Shown here: in pieces, positions 41,050 to 52,360 of the stretch | How the letters are laid out: the number at the start of each line of letters is the position of its first letter | How positions within the stretch are numbered: position 1 is the stretch's first letter | Assembly: GCA_017858135.1 (NCBI GenBank) | Contig: JAFMBY010000004.1 | Location: forward strand, 1-57,993 | From: Porticoccaceae bacterium | GTDB taxonomy: Bacteria > Pseudomonadota > Gammaproteobacteria > Pseudomonadales > Porticoccaceae | Direction: 5' to 3' | Length of the DNA: 57,993 nt | Notes under the pieces: model-generated | What the model was told of the DNA's origin: nothing | What the model saw: only the letters and a program-made list of their open reading frames with translations | The model's database searches: none | Made by a program: the position numbers and the translations under genes

Positions 41050-41649
41050 TTAGCGGCTTTTTTCAATCACTTGCGAGGTGTTGATAAGGGTGAAAATTGA
41101 ACGCACATTGCTGCGTGGTTGCGTCAGAATTGAGGTGATCGCTATCTCCTCGAGCGCAACGATGACATGAAAGACAATGACCGCATTAAAGAACAGATCG
41201 GCCTTCATCAAGGTAAGCAGGTAATAAGCTGGTGCCATCAGCACCGCAGCGGTCTTCGCTCCGAGAGTATGATAGCTTGGATATTCGCCAAACTTGCCCA
41301 TGGCATAAGCCACCGGGAGCAGAAAAGACAGCGCAGCAGCGAGCAAAAACCAAGCCTGCTTGGCAAACACTTCAGGCCAGATCCAATACAGGCCGAGAAT
41401 CATACCGCCATAGGTGAGTACATCAGCCCAGCTATCCAGCTTCGCACCGAGTTCCGAGACCTGATTTAACTTGCGTGCAAGATAGCCATCAAAGGCGTCA
41501 CTCAATAGAGATATAGCGAGCACCGCCAGAAAGACCTGCGCTTGGGCAAAATAAGCCAAACCAATCAATACCGGCACTAATGCCAGCCTTGTGAGGCTTA
41601 ACATATTAGGTATTGAATAAAGTGTTGACTCTGCCATATCCCTTACCAA
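41050..41649 (-). CDS. CDP-alcohol phosphatidyltransferase family protein
   Basis: IPNMLSLTRLALVPVLIGLAYF; SDAFDGYLARKLNQVSELGAKLDSWAD. Confidence 0.88.
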   Translation of the reverse strand: MVRDMAESTLYSIPNMLSLTRLALVPVLIGLAYFAQAQVFLAVLAISLLSDAFDGYLARKLNQVSELGAKLDSWADVLTYGGMILGLYWIWPEVFAKQAWFLLAAALSFLLPVAYAMGKFGEYPSYHTLGAKTAAVLMAPAYYLLTLMKADLFFNAVIVFHVIVALEEIAITSILTQPRSNVRSIFTLINTSQVIEKSR

Positions 41650-41777
41650 GTTGTCGCTATCGCGTTTCTCCCAGCAGAGTTTGCATTATTATTTAAAGCT
41701 ATTTGACGCAAACGCATGCCTAAAGAGTAGCATAGACGAAAATACCGCTAGCGGGATTATCTGATGGCAGAGCAAAC

Positions 41778-42509
41778 TCAACCGCGCCGCTGACGGACAA
41801 TCTCAAACAGGCAGATGCCTGTCGCCACAGAGACATTTAGACTACTCACCTCGCCCGCCATCGGTAATTTCGCCAGATAGTCGCACTGCTTGCGAGTGAG
41901 CTGGCGAATACCTTTACCCTCAGCGCCCATCACCAGCACCAACGGGCCAGTGAGGTCGATATCATAGATAAATTGCTCTGCTTCGCCAGCAGCGCCAACC
42001 ACCCAGGCGCCCTGCTGCTGCAGTTTTTCCAGCGTTCGAGTGAGATTAGTCACCATTACCAGCGGCACCGACTCTGCGGCACCACAGGCGACCTTTTGCA
42101 CTACCGGGGTCAAGCCCACTGAATTATCTTTGGGCACAATGACGGCTTGCACCCCCGCGCCATCAGCTGAGCGCAAACAGGCACCGAGGTTGTGTGGATC
42201 AGTGACACCATCGAGGACTAAGAATAGCGCCTTACTGCCCTGTTGTTCGGCCATCTCTAGCAGATAACTTTCATCGTAAGTTTGGCCGGATTCGCACAGT
42301 GCGATAACACCCTGATGGCGACCATCGACTTTATCGTCAAGATTCTTCACCGTCGCCCACTGCAGCGTCACGCCATGCTGCTCGGCCAACTTATGAATTT
42401 TTTGTAGTCGATCATCCTGACGACCACGCTGCACATGCAGCTCGCGTACGCGCTGCGGTGCTGACTTGAGCATGGTTTGAACAGCATGTATGCCGTAGAT
42501 CCAATCCAC
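41778..42509 (-). CDS. rlmB: 23S rRNA (guanosine-2'-O-)-methyltransferase
   Basis: [67 protein letters not shown]. Confidence 0.96.
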   Translation of the reverse strand: MDWIYGIHAVQTMLKSAPQRVRELHVQRGRQDDRLQKIHKLAEQHGVTLQWATVKNLDDKVDGRHQGVIALCESGQTYDESYLLEMAEQQGSKALFLVLDGVTDPHNLGACLRSADGAGVQAVIVPKDNSVGLTPVVQKVACGAAESVPLVMVTNLTRTLEKLQQQGAWVVGAAGEAEQFIYDIDLTGPLVLVMGAEGKGIRQLTRKQCDYLAKLPMAGEVSSLNVSVATGICLFEIVRQRRG

Positions 42510-42599
42510 TGCAATCTCCCGATAAATATTCTATTGATTGCGCATTGTACTGGCTTTCGGCAGAATTCGAAGATGATTCACTGCGCTGACCAATAATAT

Positions 42600-43070
42600 A
42601 TGTCCCTGCCCTCGCCCAACCCCCACCCCACTGCAAGTTTACTGCGCCGTATCGCAGCATTTGTCTACGACGCCTTTTTGCTATTTGCCATTACGCTTGC
42701 CTATGGATTGCTGCTAACGGTGATTAAAGTTATTTTTAACGGCACCCAACAACTTGAGGAGATTCAGCCTGGACTCCTCCTCCAATGCTTAATCATTGCC
42801 GGTTGGTTGGCGACGCTAATGGGCTATTACTACATTAGCTGGCGCAAACAGGGCCAGACCTTGGGCATGAAATCCTGGCGGCTCAAATTGCAGCAAGCGG
42901 ATGGCTCACTGGCCACGCCCGAGCAATGCGTCAAACGCAGCGTGCTCGCCACTCTTTCTCTTGGCGCCGCCGGTATTGGTTATCTGTGGTGTCTTGTGCC
43001 GCCAGCCAAAGCCTGCCTGCATGATATTTACAGCGCCACTGAAGTCGTGGTGTTGCCAAAAACAAAATAA
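42600..43070 (+). CDS. RDD family membrane protein
   Basis: [35 protein letters not shown]. Confidence 0.88.
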   Translation: MSLPSPNPHPTASLLRRIAAFVYDAFLLFAITLAYGLLLTVIKVIFNGTQQLEEIQPGLLLQCLIIAGWLATLMGYYYISWRKQGQTLGMKSWRLKLQQADGSLATPEQCVKRSVLATLSLGAAGIGYLWCLVPPAKACLHDIYSATEVVVLPKTK

Positions 43071-43084
43071 TAAAAGGCGTCATT

Positions 43085-44572
43085 ATGGATACTGCGAAAA
43101 AATTGATCCTGGCACTGGACCAGGGAACCACCTCCTCCAGAGCCATACTGTTTGATCAGACTTACGCCATCGTCGCCCAATCACAGCAAGAGTTTGCACA
43201 GCACTTCCCCGACTCCGGTTGGGTTGAACACAATGCCATGGATATCTGGCAAACCTCTATTGATACTGCCAGACAGGCACTTGTTAAAGCAGGAATCAGT
43301 GCCCAACAGATTGCCGCCATCGGCATCACCAATCAGCGAGAGACCACATTGCTGTGGGACCGTCAAACCGGTGAGCCGATCTACAACGCTATTGTCTGGC
43401 AAGACCGACGCACGGCAGAGTACTGCAACGGTCTTAAAGAGCAGGGGCTGGAAAAAATGGTCAGTAGTAAAACTGGCCTATTGCTAGACCCCTACTTTTC
43501 CGCCACCAAAATCGCCTGGCTGCTCGATAATGTGAGCGGCGCCCGCGACAGAGCCGAGCGCGGCGAACTCGCCTTTGGCACCATGGATAGCTGGCTACTG
43601 TGGAACCTCACCGAAGGTCAGATCCACGCCACTGATGCCACCAATGCTTCGCGCACCAATCTCTACAATATCCACGACGGCGACTGGGACGACGAGTTAT
43701 TAGCGCTCTTCAATATTCCCCGCTCGCTACTGCCAGCGGTTAAAGATTGCGCCGCCGACTTCGGCTCAACCAGCTTACTAGGCAGTGACATTCCCATTCT
43801 CGGCATTGCCGGCGACCAGCAAGCCGCCACTCTAGGGCAAGCCTGTTTTGAAACCGGCATGATGAAATCCACCTATGGCACTGGATGTTTTGCACTGCTA
43901 AATACCGGCTCAATCGCAGTTACATCGAAGAATAAATTACTTACCACTATCGCCTATCAACTCGACGGCAAAGTCACCTACGCCCTTGAGGGCTCAATCT
44001 TTATTGCCGGTGCCGCCGTGCAATGGCTGCGCGATGGTCTCGGCATTATCGACAGCGCCGCAGAGTCAGGTGGTCTTGCGCACCAGGCCGATGACAATCA
44101 AGAAGTCTATATGATTCCCGCCTTCACCGGACTCGGTGCCCCCTGGTGGGATGCCGATGCCCGCGGCGCACTATTTGGTTTGACCCGCAGCACCGGCGCG
44201 GCGGAAATCTCCCGCGCGGCACTGGAGTCGGTGTGCTACCAAACCCTCGACTTGCTCAACGCCATGCACGCGGATTGGGATCAAAGTGTAGAGACGGTAT
44301 TGCGCGTTGATGGCGGTATGGTCGCCAGCGAGTGGACCATGCAGCGACTGGCAGATATTTTACAGGCACCGGTTGATCGTCCGGTGATTGCCGAGACAAC
44401 GGCACTTGGCGCGGCTTGGCTGGCAGGCTCGAGAGCGGGTGTATGGCCAGATCAACAGGGCTTTGCCGACAATTGGCGGTTGGATAAAAACTTTTCACCC
44501 AGCATGCCGATTGCACTGCGTGATAAAAAAGTGGCCGGCTGGAATCAGGCGGTTCAGCGCGTACTCACGTGA
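43085..44572 (+). CDS. glpK: Glycerol kinase
   Basis: [66 protein letters not shown]. Confidence 0.97.
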   Translation: MDTAKKLILALDQGTTSSRAILFDQTYAIVAQSQQEFAQHFPDSGWVEHNAMDIWQTSIDTARQALVKAGISAQQIAAIGITNQRETTLLWDRQTGEPIYNAIVWQDRRTAEYCNGLKEQGLEKMVSSKTGLLLDPYFSATKIAWLLDNVSGARDRAERGELAFGTMDSWLLWNLTEGQIHATDATNASRTNLYNIHDGDWDDELLALFNIPRSLLPAVKDCAADFGSTSLLGSDIPILGIAGDQQAATLGQACFETGMMKSTYGTGCFALLNTGSIAVTSKNKLLTTIAYQLDGKVTYALEGSIFIAGAAVQWLRDGLGIIDSAAESGGLAHQADDNQEVYMIPAFTGLGAPWWDADARGALFGLTRSTGAAEISRAALESVCYQTLDLLNAMHADWDQSVETVLRVDGGMVASEWTMQRLADILQAPVDRPVIAETTALGAAWLAGSRAGVWPDQQGFADNWRLDKNFSPSMPIALRDKKVAGWNQAVQRVLT

Positions 44573-44620
44573 AACGCCGCCCTGAGGCTTCTTGAATCTG
44601 TCAGGCTGAGCTTTTTAAAC

Positions 44621-44650
44621 TGTCATCCTGAGCGGAGCCGAAGGATCTCC
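44621..44650. repeat. REP-like intergenic sequence TGTCATCCTGAGCGGAGCCGAAGGATCTCC
   Basis: Resembles the common TCATCCTGAGCGnAGnCGAAGGATCT intergenic repeat type; single copy here. Confidence 0.5.
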
Positions 44651-44651
44651 T

Positions 44652-45722
44652 CTAACCGCTACGCCTAAGCAAATACAACCCCACTAAGACACAGAAAAGA
44701 ATCGGCGCCAACACCGCCAGCAGCGGAGGAAACTGAAATACCACGCTCAGCGGACCCAACATATCCTGAAAGATTCGGAAGCTAATACCCACCACCACAC
44801 CGATAAAAATCCTGAACCCCATGGTCGAGTCGCGCAGCGGGCCAAACACAAATGAAATGCCAAGCAATACCAGCCCGATAATAACCAATGGTTGCAGAAC
44901 CTTGCGCCAAAAGGCGACCTCGTAACTGGCAGTCTCTATATTTTGTAGATCGAGAAAACGAATGTAGTTGTACAGACTTTCAATCGACAGTGATTCCGCG
45001 GGCAAAATATTCAACGTTAGAACATCCGGCGTCAACTCAGACTCCCAGCGCCGAGTAAGCAGCTTGTCTTTTTCAGTACGGTTTTCTAAGAAACGCGTGA
45101 CCGAGACATTCTCTTCGATCCAATAGCGCTCGCTGGCGTTGAAGGTCGCCCGCGACGCAAAGCTCGCCTCTTCGATCTGCCTGTCATCATTAAACTGGTA
45201 ACGTGTCACCCCATATAAAACACCGCCGGGGAAGACCACATTAAAATGCATAAACTGATTGCCCTCACGATTCCACAACCCAGACGCAGAATCTTGAGCG
45301 CTTTCACCCTTGCGCAAATACTCCCGCCGCCCCTCGGCCAGCTGATCGAGATAAGGTGAAAAATATTCACCAATGGTCATCGCTAAAACAATAAACACCA
45401 GTACCGGTTTAAGTACAAAACCAACAATGCGTAGGGGCGAAACGCCAGCCGCGCGCATCACGATGACCTCGCTATTACCCGCTAACAGGCCGAGACCAAT
45501 CAGGCAGCCAATAAGCGACGCGAAAGGAATATATTCATAAATTCTCGAGGGTAATAATGTGCAGACGTAAATCAGTACATCGGTAAATAGGTAGTTGCGC
45601 GCGACATCCCCAGACTGATCGATAATCGCGCCGACAGCATCCAACCCGACCAACACTATCAAAGCAACTGCGATTGCAGCAAACACCGTTGTGCCCACAT
45701 GCCAGGAGAGACGACTCATCAT
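44652..45722 (-). CDS. lptG: LPS export permease LptG
   Basis: YjgP/YjgQ-type; PSRIYEYIPFASLIGCLIGLGLLAGNSEVIVMRAAGVSPLRI; paired with lptF. Confidence 0.95.
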   Translation of the reverse strand: MMSRLSWHVGTTVFAAIAVALIVLVGLDAVGAIIDQSGDVARNYLFTDVLIYVCTLLPSRIYEYIPFASLIGCLIGLGLLAGNSEVIVMRAAGVSPLRIVGFVLKPVLVFIVLAMTIGEYFSPYLDQLAEGRREYLRKGESAQDSASGLWNREGNQFMHFNVVFPGGVLYGVTRYQFNDDRQIEEASFASRATFNASERYWIEENVSVTRFLENRTEKDKLLTRRWESELTPDVLTLNILPAESLSIESLYNYIRFLDLQNIETASYEVAFWRKVLQPLVIIGLVLLGISFVFGPLRDSTMGFRIFIGVVVGISFRIFQDMLGPLSVVFQFPPLLAVLAPILFCVLVGLYLLRRSG

Positions 45723-46837
45723 GCGGCCACACCGCCATTAGTTATCCGTTGAGCCGACTGCGGTTTTTTCGGACCACCGGATTTAAGTAATAAAACCGCA
45801 ATACCGAGATAGACCATGTGCACTGGCAACAGCGTTACCGAGATCGCAATAGCACCAGATTCAATCGCCCCTCGCATCGCATTTAGAGCGACCAGATAGG
45901 TGAAATAGAGAACGATCGCGGGTAACAATTTCCCATAGCGGCCCTGACGATTATTGGTGCGACTGAGAGGCACAGCTAATAGGGTCACCACAATAACCAT
46001 CAGCGGAATCGATAAGCGCCACTGCAGAGTCGCCTGCAACTCGGGGTCATTTGAACCCAGTAGTAGCGCCGTGGGCACGGCATCAGTCTTGGCTTTCCTC
46101 AAATCTGGCTGAGTCGCCTCCAGACGCGAGCCGTATTCTTCAAAATAGGTAATTTGGTAGTCGTTTTGCCCTGGCACGCCCTCAATTCGATAACCGCTGT
46201 CCATCACCAGATAGCGCTCATTACTGCCCTCAGCCTGCTGCTGGCGCCCTTTGTCGGCAAGTACCAAAATCAAACGACGATCCGCGTTTTCCGCACTGCC
46301 CGTTGTCATGGCTAAAAAGATATCATCCAACTCGCGATCGTCTGTGACGGCTTCAGCATAGGTGACACCTTTACCGCCAGATAGCGAGTAGAACTTCTTC
46401 GGCATCAACTTATCCAGCTCACTGCGCGACTTTTCGGCTTCATAGAGCGCTTCGGCTTTGGCCATACCCGTCGGAGAAACCGAAAGGCTCAACCAGCCGG
46501 TGAGCACGGCAAAGGCCGATGCCATGATCAAGGTATAACCCATCAGGCGCCTTTCCGAGACACCACAGGCTTTCAGCACACTCATCTCATTTTGCACATA
46601 GAGTCTGCCAAAAGAGAGCAACACGGCGAGAAAGAATGCCAACGGCAAAGTCAGTTCAAGAAACCCGGGAATGCGGTAACCAATCATGGCGAAGATAGCG
46701 TTTGAGTCCATATCCCCAGCCACTGCTTTGGCCAGATATTTAACAAAGCGGCCACTCATCAACACCAACAGCAGGATCACGCAGACCGCCAGGGTGGCGG
46801 ATAAAATTTCACGGCAGAGGTAACGAAAAATAATCAC
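45719..46837 (-). CDS. lptF: LPS export permease LptF
   Basis: YLCREILSATLAVCVILLLV; LELTLPLAFFLAVLLSFGRLYVQNEMSVLKACGVSERRLM. Confidence 0.95.
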   Translation of the reverse strand: MIIFRYLCREILSATLAVCVILLLVLMSGRFVKYLAKAVAGDMDSNAIFAMIGYRIPGFLELTLPLAFFLAVLLSFGRLYVQNEMSVLKACGVSERRLMGYTLIMASAFAVLTGWLSLSVSPTGMAKAEALYEAEKSRSELDKLMPKKFYSLSGGKGVTYAEAVTDDRELDDIFLAMTTGSAENADRRLILVLADKGRQQQAEGSNERYLVMDSGYRIEGVPGQNDYQITYFEEYGSRLEATQPDLRKAKTDAVPTALLLGSNDPELQATLQWRLSIPLMVIVVTLLAVPLSRTNNRQGRYGKLLPAIVLYFTYLVALNAMRGAIESGAIAISVTLLPVHMVYLGIAVLLLKSGGPKKPQSAQRITNGGVAA

Positions 46838-46933
46838 AAGATGCAGTTATAACCCTTGGGTGCGCTGGCGCAAAATGCTATCGTTCGCCAACTGTTTACA
46901 TTCAAAAAAATACATCAATACAATGGATCAACT

Positions 46934-48415
46934 ATGAATTTTACTGCATCTTCAGCACAGCTGTTAAACATTAAAGCGGATTCTCTCATTCTCCCGACTG
47001 GCCCACAACTAAAAGACAGTGCTGAGGCATTGGATAAATCTCTGGACGGTGCCATTTCCTCCTTGATTAAAGCGGGTGACTTTACTGGCAAGAGCTCAGA
47101 GACGTTGGTTATGCACATACCTGGCGCCAGCGGCAAGCGTATCATTCTGCTCGGCACTGAGGGGGCAACCACCACACAACAGCAGATAAAAGTGATTGAT
47201 GCTGGTGCCACTGCGCTGTTAAAGACACCCAGTGTCAAAGCAGTTTGGGTTGGCGAGGGCCTCTCAGACGATGCCGAGTGGCAGGCAGGCATAGTGGCTC
47301 GAAGCATTCAAACGGCCAGCTACCAATATGCGCATGTACCAAAAAGCATTAAAAAATCCAAGCCGAAAAAATTAACTTCGGTGACTTACTGGGCAGCCAG
47401 CAAGGCCGAAATGACTGCTGCGAAAAAAGGCCTCAGCTATGGCGCCGCCGTTGGCAATGGCATGAATGCCGCGCGCCAGCTGGGCAATCTGCCAGCCAAT
47501 ATCTGCACCCCCAGCTTTATTGCCGCTGAAGCGAAAGCACTGGCTAAAGGGCCGGCGAAAAATCGCGCCAAGGTCAGCACCACGGTCTTGAGCGAAGCGC
47601 AGATGAGAAAACTCAATATGGGTTCGCTACTCTCGGTCAGCGCCGGTTCAGATGAGCCTGGGCATTTAATCGTGATGAAATATCAGGGTGCTAAAGCCAG
47701 TGCCAAACCCGTTGTGCTAGTGGGCAAGGCAGTAACATTTGATACTGGCGGCATCAGCCTCAAGCCCGGCAGCGGTATGGACGAAATGAAATACGATATG
47801 TGTGGCGGCGCCTCAGTGATCGGCGTGATGAATGCGCTAATTGAAACCCAGCTGCCAATCAATGTGGTGGGCATTATTCCCGCGGTGGAAAATATGCCTA
47901 ACGGCAATGCTACCAAGCCCGGCGATGTGGTGACCAGCATGTCTGGTCAAACTATCGAAATTTTAAATACAGACGCCGAGGGTCGCCTGATTCTCTGTGA
48001 TGCCCTCACCTACGCCGGACGCTTTAAGCCGGACACCGTGATTGATATCGCTACTCTGACCGGCGCTGTGATCGGCGCACTGGGCAAGGTTACCGCTGGC
48101 ATGCTCTCCAATGATGATGAGCTCGCCGAGCAGTTGCTGAGCAGTGGCACACGCAGTGGCGACCGCGCTTGGCGAATGCCTCTGTGGGAAGAGTACGACG
48201 AGCTACTAAAAAGCAACTTTGCCGACATCGCCAATATCGGTGGCCCGCAAGCCGGCACCATTACCGCAGCCTGCTTCCTCGCCCGTTTCACCAAAACCTA
48301 TAAGTGGGCACACCTTGATGTGGCTGGCACCGCATGGGTGTCTGGCGCAGCCAAAGGTGCCACTGGACGACCTGTGCCAATCTTGATGGACTACCTGCGC
48401 AGCAAGGCGGGATAA
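46934..48415 (+). CDS. pepA: Leucyl aminopeptidase
   Basis: VGKAVTFDTGGISLKPGSGMDEMKYDMCGGASVIG; NTDAEGRLILCDALTY; ATG at 46934; divergent from lptFG. Confidence 0.96.
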   Translation: MNFTASSAQLLNIKADSLILPTGPQLKDSAEALDKSLDGAISSLIKAGDFTGKSSETLVMHIPGASGKRIILLGTEGATTTQQQIKVIDAGATALLKTPSVKAVWVGEGLSDDAEWQAGIVARSIQTASYQYAHVPKSIKKSKPKKLTSVTYWAASKAEMTAAKKGLSYGAAVGNGMNAARQLGNLPANICTPSFIAAEAKALAKGPAKNRAKVSTTVLSEAQMRKLNMGSLLSVSAGSDEPGHLIVMKYQGAKASAKPVVLVGKAVTFDTGGISLKPGSGMDEMKYDMCGGASVIGVMNALIETQLPINVVGIIPAVENMPNGNATKPGDVVTSMSGQTIEILNTDAEGRLILCDALTYAGRFKPDTVIDIATLTGAVIGALGKVTAGMLSNDDELAEQLLSSGTRSGDRAWRMPLWEEYDELLKSNFADIANIGGPQAGTITAACFLARFTKTYKWAHLDVAGTAWVSGAAKGATGRPVPILMDYLRSKAG

Positions 48416-48422
48416 CAACAAC

Positions 48423-48851
48423 ATGACCAGTGTTTCGTTTTACAAGTTGTCGGGCAACCTTCAGGTTGCCCTGGCACTGGTATGTCAGTTGACGCAAAAA
48501 GCCATGGCGGCGAATCAGCAGGTTTTGTGTTTGGTTGCCGACAATGACTGCGCGCAGCAGCTGGATAAATTGCTCTGGGACTTTCAGGCCAGCGCCTTTG
48601 TACCCCACGGCATTGGCAATCAGCATCACCCAATTGCTATTACGGTAGACAGTGACCCGGGCGAGCATCACGGCATTCTGATTAATCTGCAGTCGCAGAT
48701 ACCCACCTGGTTTAGTCGCTTTGAGCGCGTCATGGAAATCATCTACCCGCAGCCTGACTACGAGCAGGCCAAGCGCGAGAACTTCAAGTTTTACAAAGAA
48801 CGCGGCTATCCGCTAAGCTTTCACGATCTTACGGAAAAATTTAAGCGCTGA
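48423..48851 (+). CDS. holC: DNA polymerase III subunit chi
   Basis: VSFYKLSGNLQVALALVCQLTQKAMAANQQVLCLVADNDCAQQLDKLLWDF...FVPHGI; between pepA and valS. Confidence 0.93.
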   Translation: MTSVSFYKLSGNLQVALALVCQLTQKAMAANQQVLCLVADNDCAQQLDKLLWDFQASAFVPHGIGNQHHPIAITVDSDPGEHHGILINLQSQIPTWFSRFERVMEIIYPQPDYEQAKRENFKFYKERGYPLSFHDLTEKFKR

Positions 48852-49300
48852 TGAATGATCAGAACGAAACCGCCAGCGACAACCATCGCGACAACCATCC
48901 CGACAACTATATAGACAGTTATCCTGACCTCGAAGACTTACTCGACGACCTCTACTCCCTGCAAAACAATCTGCTCTCCGATACAGTGGATAAACCCGCG
49001 ACCAAAACCGCGCGACCGTTACCAAAAAGTCTGGCCGAAGAAAACGTCCACAATCTTGAAATACCCTTTCTCAGTGACATCGTCGACGATGCAATTGATA
49101 GTGAGCGGCAGCTGCGCGAGCAATTTCATCAAGCACAGCAACATCTGTTTGAAAAAACCTCTTCCGCTCAACCAATCTCCGAGGAACAAATCAATACATT
49201 GGTCAACACCCTAATGACTAAAATGCGCCCCAGAATTGACCAGCTATTGCGCGACAAAATTCGCGGCCTGGTGATTGAGCGTTTTAATCAGCAAAATTAA
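48851..49300 (+). CDS. Hypothetical protein between holC and valS
   Basis: Intact ORF overlapping the holC stop; acidic N-terminus. Confidence 0.7.
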   Translation: MNDQNETASDNHRDNHPDNYIDSYPDLEDLLDDLYSLQNNLLSDTVDKPATKTARPLPKSLAEENVHNLEIPFLSDIVDDAIDSERQLREQFHQAQQHLFEKTSSAQPISEEQINTLVNTLMTKMRPRIDQLLRDKIRGLVIERFNQQN

Positions 49301-49421
49301 TCCGCTCACAGAGCAGTTGTTAAGCCTCAGCGCTAGCGACAAAAGCTACCAGCCCCTATAATCTGCTGCTGGCATTCGCAGCCCTAAAAGTAACCTCCAC
49401 ATTCGATAACTGAGCTCAATA

Positions 49422-52316
49422 ATGGAAAAAACATTTGCCCCCCAGGACATAGAAACCAAGTGGTATAAAACCTGGGAAGAGCGTGGTTATTTTGCCCCCA
49501 ACATGGATGGTCGCAACGGAGACGATTCTTATAGCATTGTTATTCCACCACCCAATGTCACCGGCAGCTTGCATATTGGCCACGCCCTGCAACACGGCAT
49601 TATGGATGCCCTGATTCGCTACAACCGCATGAAAGGCAAAAACACGCTCTGGCAAGTGGGTACCGACCACGCCGGTATCGCCACGCAGATGGTGGTAGAA
49701 CGCAAACTGGCCGCCGAAGACCAGCCCGGCCGCGAAGAGATGGGCCGTGAAAAATTTATTGAAAAAATCTGGGAATGGAAGGAAGAGTCCGGTGGCACTA
49801 TTACCCAACAGATGCGCCGCCTGGGCAATTCTGTAGACTGGGAAAGCGAACGCTTCACCATGGATGAAGGCTTTTACAAAGGCGTCCAAGAAGCCTTTAT
49901 TCGCCTGCATGCCGACGGACTGATCTATCGCGGCAAGCGTCTGGTCAATTGGGACCCCAAACTGCACACCGCAATTTCTGATCTCGAAGTTGAGAACCGC
50001 GAAGTCAAAGGTAAGATGTGGCACCTGCGCTACCCGCTAGCCAATGGTGCCAAAACTGTGGATGGCAAGGACTATATTATTGTCGCCACCACGCGCCCTG
50101 AAACCATGCTTGGTGATACCGGCGTTGCGGTTAACCCAGAAGATTCCCGCTATCAAAACCTCGTTGGCCAGTTTGTCGAATTACCCCTGCTGGGCCGCTT
50201 AATTCCCATCGTGGCAGATGAATACGCCGATATGGAAAAAGGCACAGGCTGTGTAAAGATCACGCCAGCCCATGACTTTAATGACTACGAAGTCGGTCAG
50301 CGTCAAAAGCTGCCGATGATCAATATCCTCACCACCAATGCCGATATTCGCCAGAGTGCCGAATGCGTTAACAGCGACGGCAGCGACAACAATGAACTCG
50401 ACGCCACCCTGCCAGAGAAGTATCGCGGCATGGAACGCTTTGCCGCGCGCCGTGAGATTGTTGCCGACTTTGAAGCCCTCGGCCTGCTGGAAAGCATCGA
50501 AGAAAACGATATGACCGTGCCCTATGGTGACCGCGGTGGCGTGGTCATCGAACCACTGCTGACCAACCAATGGTATGTCGACGCCAAGAAACTGGCTGGC
50601 CCTGCGATTGAAGCGGTGGAAGATGGGCGGATTAAATTTGTTCCCCAGCAGTACGAAAATATGTACTTCTCTTGGATGCGCAATATTCAAGACTGGTGCA
50701 TCTCACGCCAGCTGTGGTGGGGCCACCAAATTCCCGCCTGGTATGATGAAGCCGGCAAAGCCTATGTTGGCAAAAGCGAAGCCGATGTCCGTGAAAAATA
50801 CAGCCTCGGCGATATCACGCTGAAACAAGATGAAGATGTGCTCGACACTTGGTTCTCCTCAGCACTCTGGACCTTCGGCACGCAGGGCTGGCCCGAGAAG
50901 ACCGAACGCCTGAAAATGTTCCACCCCACCGATGTGCTGGTCACCGGATTCGATATTATTTTCTTCTGGGTCGCACGCATGGTGATGATGAGCATGCACC
51001 TGATCAAAGATGAAAACGGCGAGCCCGAAGTGCCGTTTAAAACCGTCTATGTCACCGGCCTGATTCGCGATGAACAGGGTCAGAAAATGTCCAAGTCCAA
51101 GGGCAATGTTCTCGACCCACTGGATATGATCGACGGCATTGATATAGAAAGCCTGCTGGCCAAACGCACCGGCAATATGATGCAACCGCAACAGGCGGCC
51201 AAGATCGCCAGCCGCACCAGAAAACAGTTCCCCGACGGCATCGAACCTCACGGGTCAGATGCATTGCGTTTCACCCTCTGCGCACTGGCCTCCACAGGCC
51301 GCGATATCAACTGGGATATGAAACGCCTCGAAGGCTACCGCAATTTCTGCAATAAAATTTGGAACGCCTCCCGTTACGTTCTGATGAACGCTACTGGAGA
51401 ACAAGGGGCTGAAGACTGCGGTCAGGATGGTAGCGAAAACTACAAGCTAAGCCTGGCCGATCGCTGGATTATCTCGCGCCTGCAACAGGCGGAGACCGAC
51501 GTCACCAATGCCATCGATAGCTACCGATTTGATCTCGCCGCACAGGCCCTCTATGACTTCGTCTGGAATGAATACTGCGACTGGTATCTGGAACTATCCA
51601 AGCCGGTACTCTGGGATGAAAACGGTGATCCCGAACTGAAAAAAGGCACCCGCCGCACCCTGGTTCGAGTACTGGAAGCCACCTTGCGATTGGCTCACCC
51701 GATGCTGCCCTTTATCAGCGAAGAGATTTGGCAAAATATTGCCCCACTGGCCGGTATTGAACTCAATCCCCAGGGCGACACCATTATGTTGCAGCCCTAC
51801 CCGGTAGCCGACAGCAGCCAAGTGGATCAAGATGCATTGGCCGATATCGAATGGCTCAAAGCCGTGATTGTCGGTGTGCGCAATATTCGCGGCGAGATGA
51901 ATATCTCCCCCGCCAAAGCACTGCCGATCTACATGACCAAAGGCGGCGCCAACGACCAGCGTCGCATGCAAGAAAACCGCCAATTCCTCAGCAAGCTTGC
52001 GAGCCTGGAATCAATTACCTGGCTGGATAACCCCGAAGATTCCCCGCTCTGTGCCACCGCACTGGCTGGCGATTTGGAAATTTTGGTGCCCATGGCCGGG
52101 CTTATTGATGTCGATGCCGAACTGGCTCGTCTCGACCGTGAAATCGACAAAAATGCGATCGAAGCGAAAAAGCTCTCTGGCAAACTGAGCAATGCCAAAT
52201 TTGTCGACAATGCACCGGCAGAAGTGGTCGCCAAAGAGCGTCAAAAACTCAGCGACTTTGAAAGCTCGCTGACTCAACTGCAAGAGAAACGCCGGGTAAT
52301 TTCTGAGATGGCCTAG
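49422..52316 (+). CDS. valS: Valyl-tRNA synthetase
   Basis: [34 protein letters not shown]-terminal coiled coil. Confidence 0.98.
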   Translation: MEKTFAPQDIETKWYKTWEERGYFAPNMDGRNGDDSYSIVIPPPNVTGSLHIGHALQHGIMDALIRYNRMKGKNTLWQVGTDHAGIATQMVVERKLAAEDQPGREEMGREKFIEKIWEWKEESGGTITQQMRRLGNSVDWESERFTMDEGFYKGVQEAFIRLHADGLIYRGKRLVNWDPKLHTAISDLEVENREVKGKMWHLRYPLANGAKTVDGKDYIIVATTRPETMLGDTGVAVNPEDSRYQNLVGQFVELPLLGRLIPIVADEYADMEKGTGCVKITPAHDFNDYEVGQRQKLPMINILTTNADIRQSAECVNSDGSDNNELDATLPEKYRGMERFAARREIVADFEALGLLESIEENDMTVPYGDRGGVVIEPLLTNQWYVDAKKLAGPAIEAVEDGRIKFVPQQYENMYFSWMRNIQDWCISRQLWWGHQIPAWYDEAGKAYVGKSEADVREKYSLGDITLKQDEDVLDTWFSSALWTFGTQGWPEKTERLKMFHPTDVLVTGFDIIFFWVARMVMMSMHLIKDENGEPEVPFKTVYVTGLIRDEQGQKMSKSKGNVLDPLDMIDGIDIESLLAKRTGNMMQPQQAAKIASRTRKQFPDGIEPHGSDALRFTLCALASTGRDINWDMKRLEGYRNFCNKIWNASRYVLMNATGEQGAEDCGQDGSENYKLSLADRWIISRLQQAETDVTNAIDSYRFDLAAQALYDFVWNEYCDWYLELSKPVLWDENGDPELKKGTRRTLVRVLEATLRLAHPMLPFISEEIWQNIAPLAGIELNPQGDTIMLQPYPVADSSQVDQDALADIEWLKAVIVGVRNIRGEMNISPAKALPIYMTKGGANDQRRMQENRQFLSKLASLESITWLDNPEDSPLCATALAGDLEILVPMAGLIDVDAELARLDREIDKNAIEAKKLSGKLSNAKFVDNAPAEVVAKERQKLSDFESSLTQLQEKRRVISEMA

Positions 52317-52360
52317 GGTCTATTCAACCGACCCACACCGATAAAACAAAGAGCACGTTA

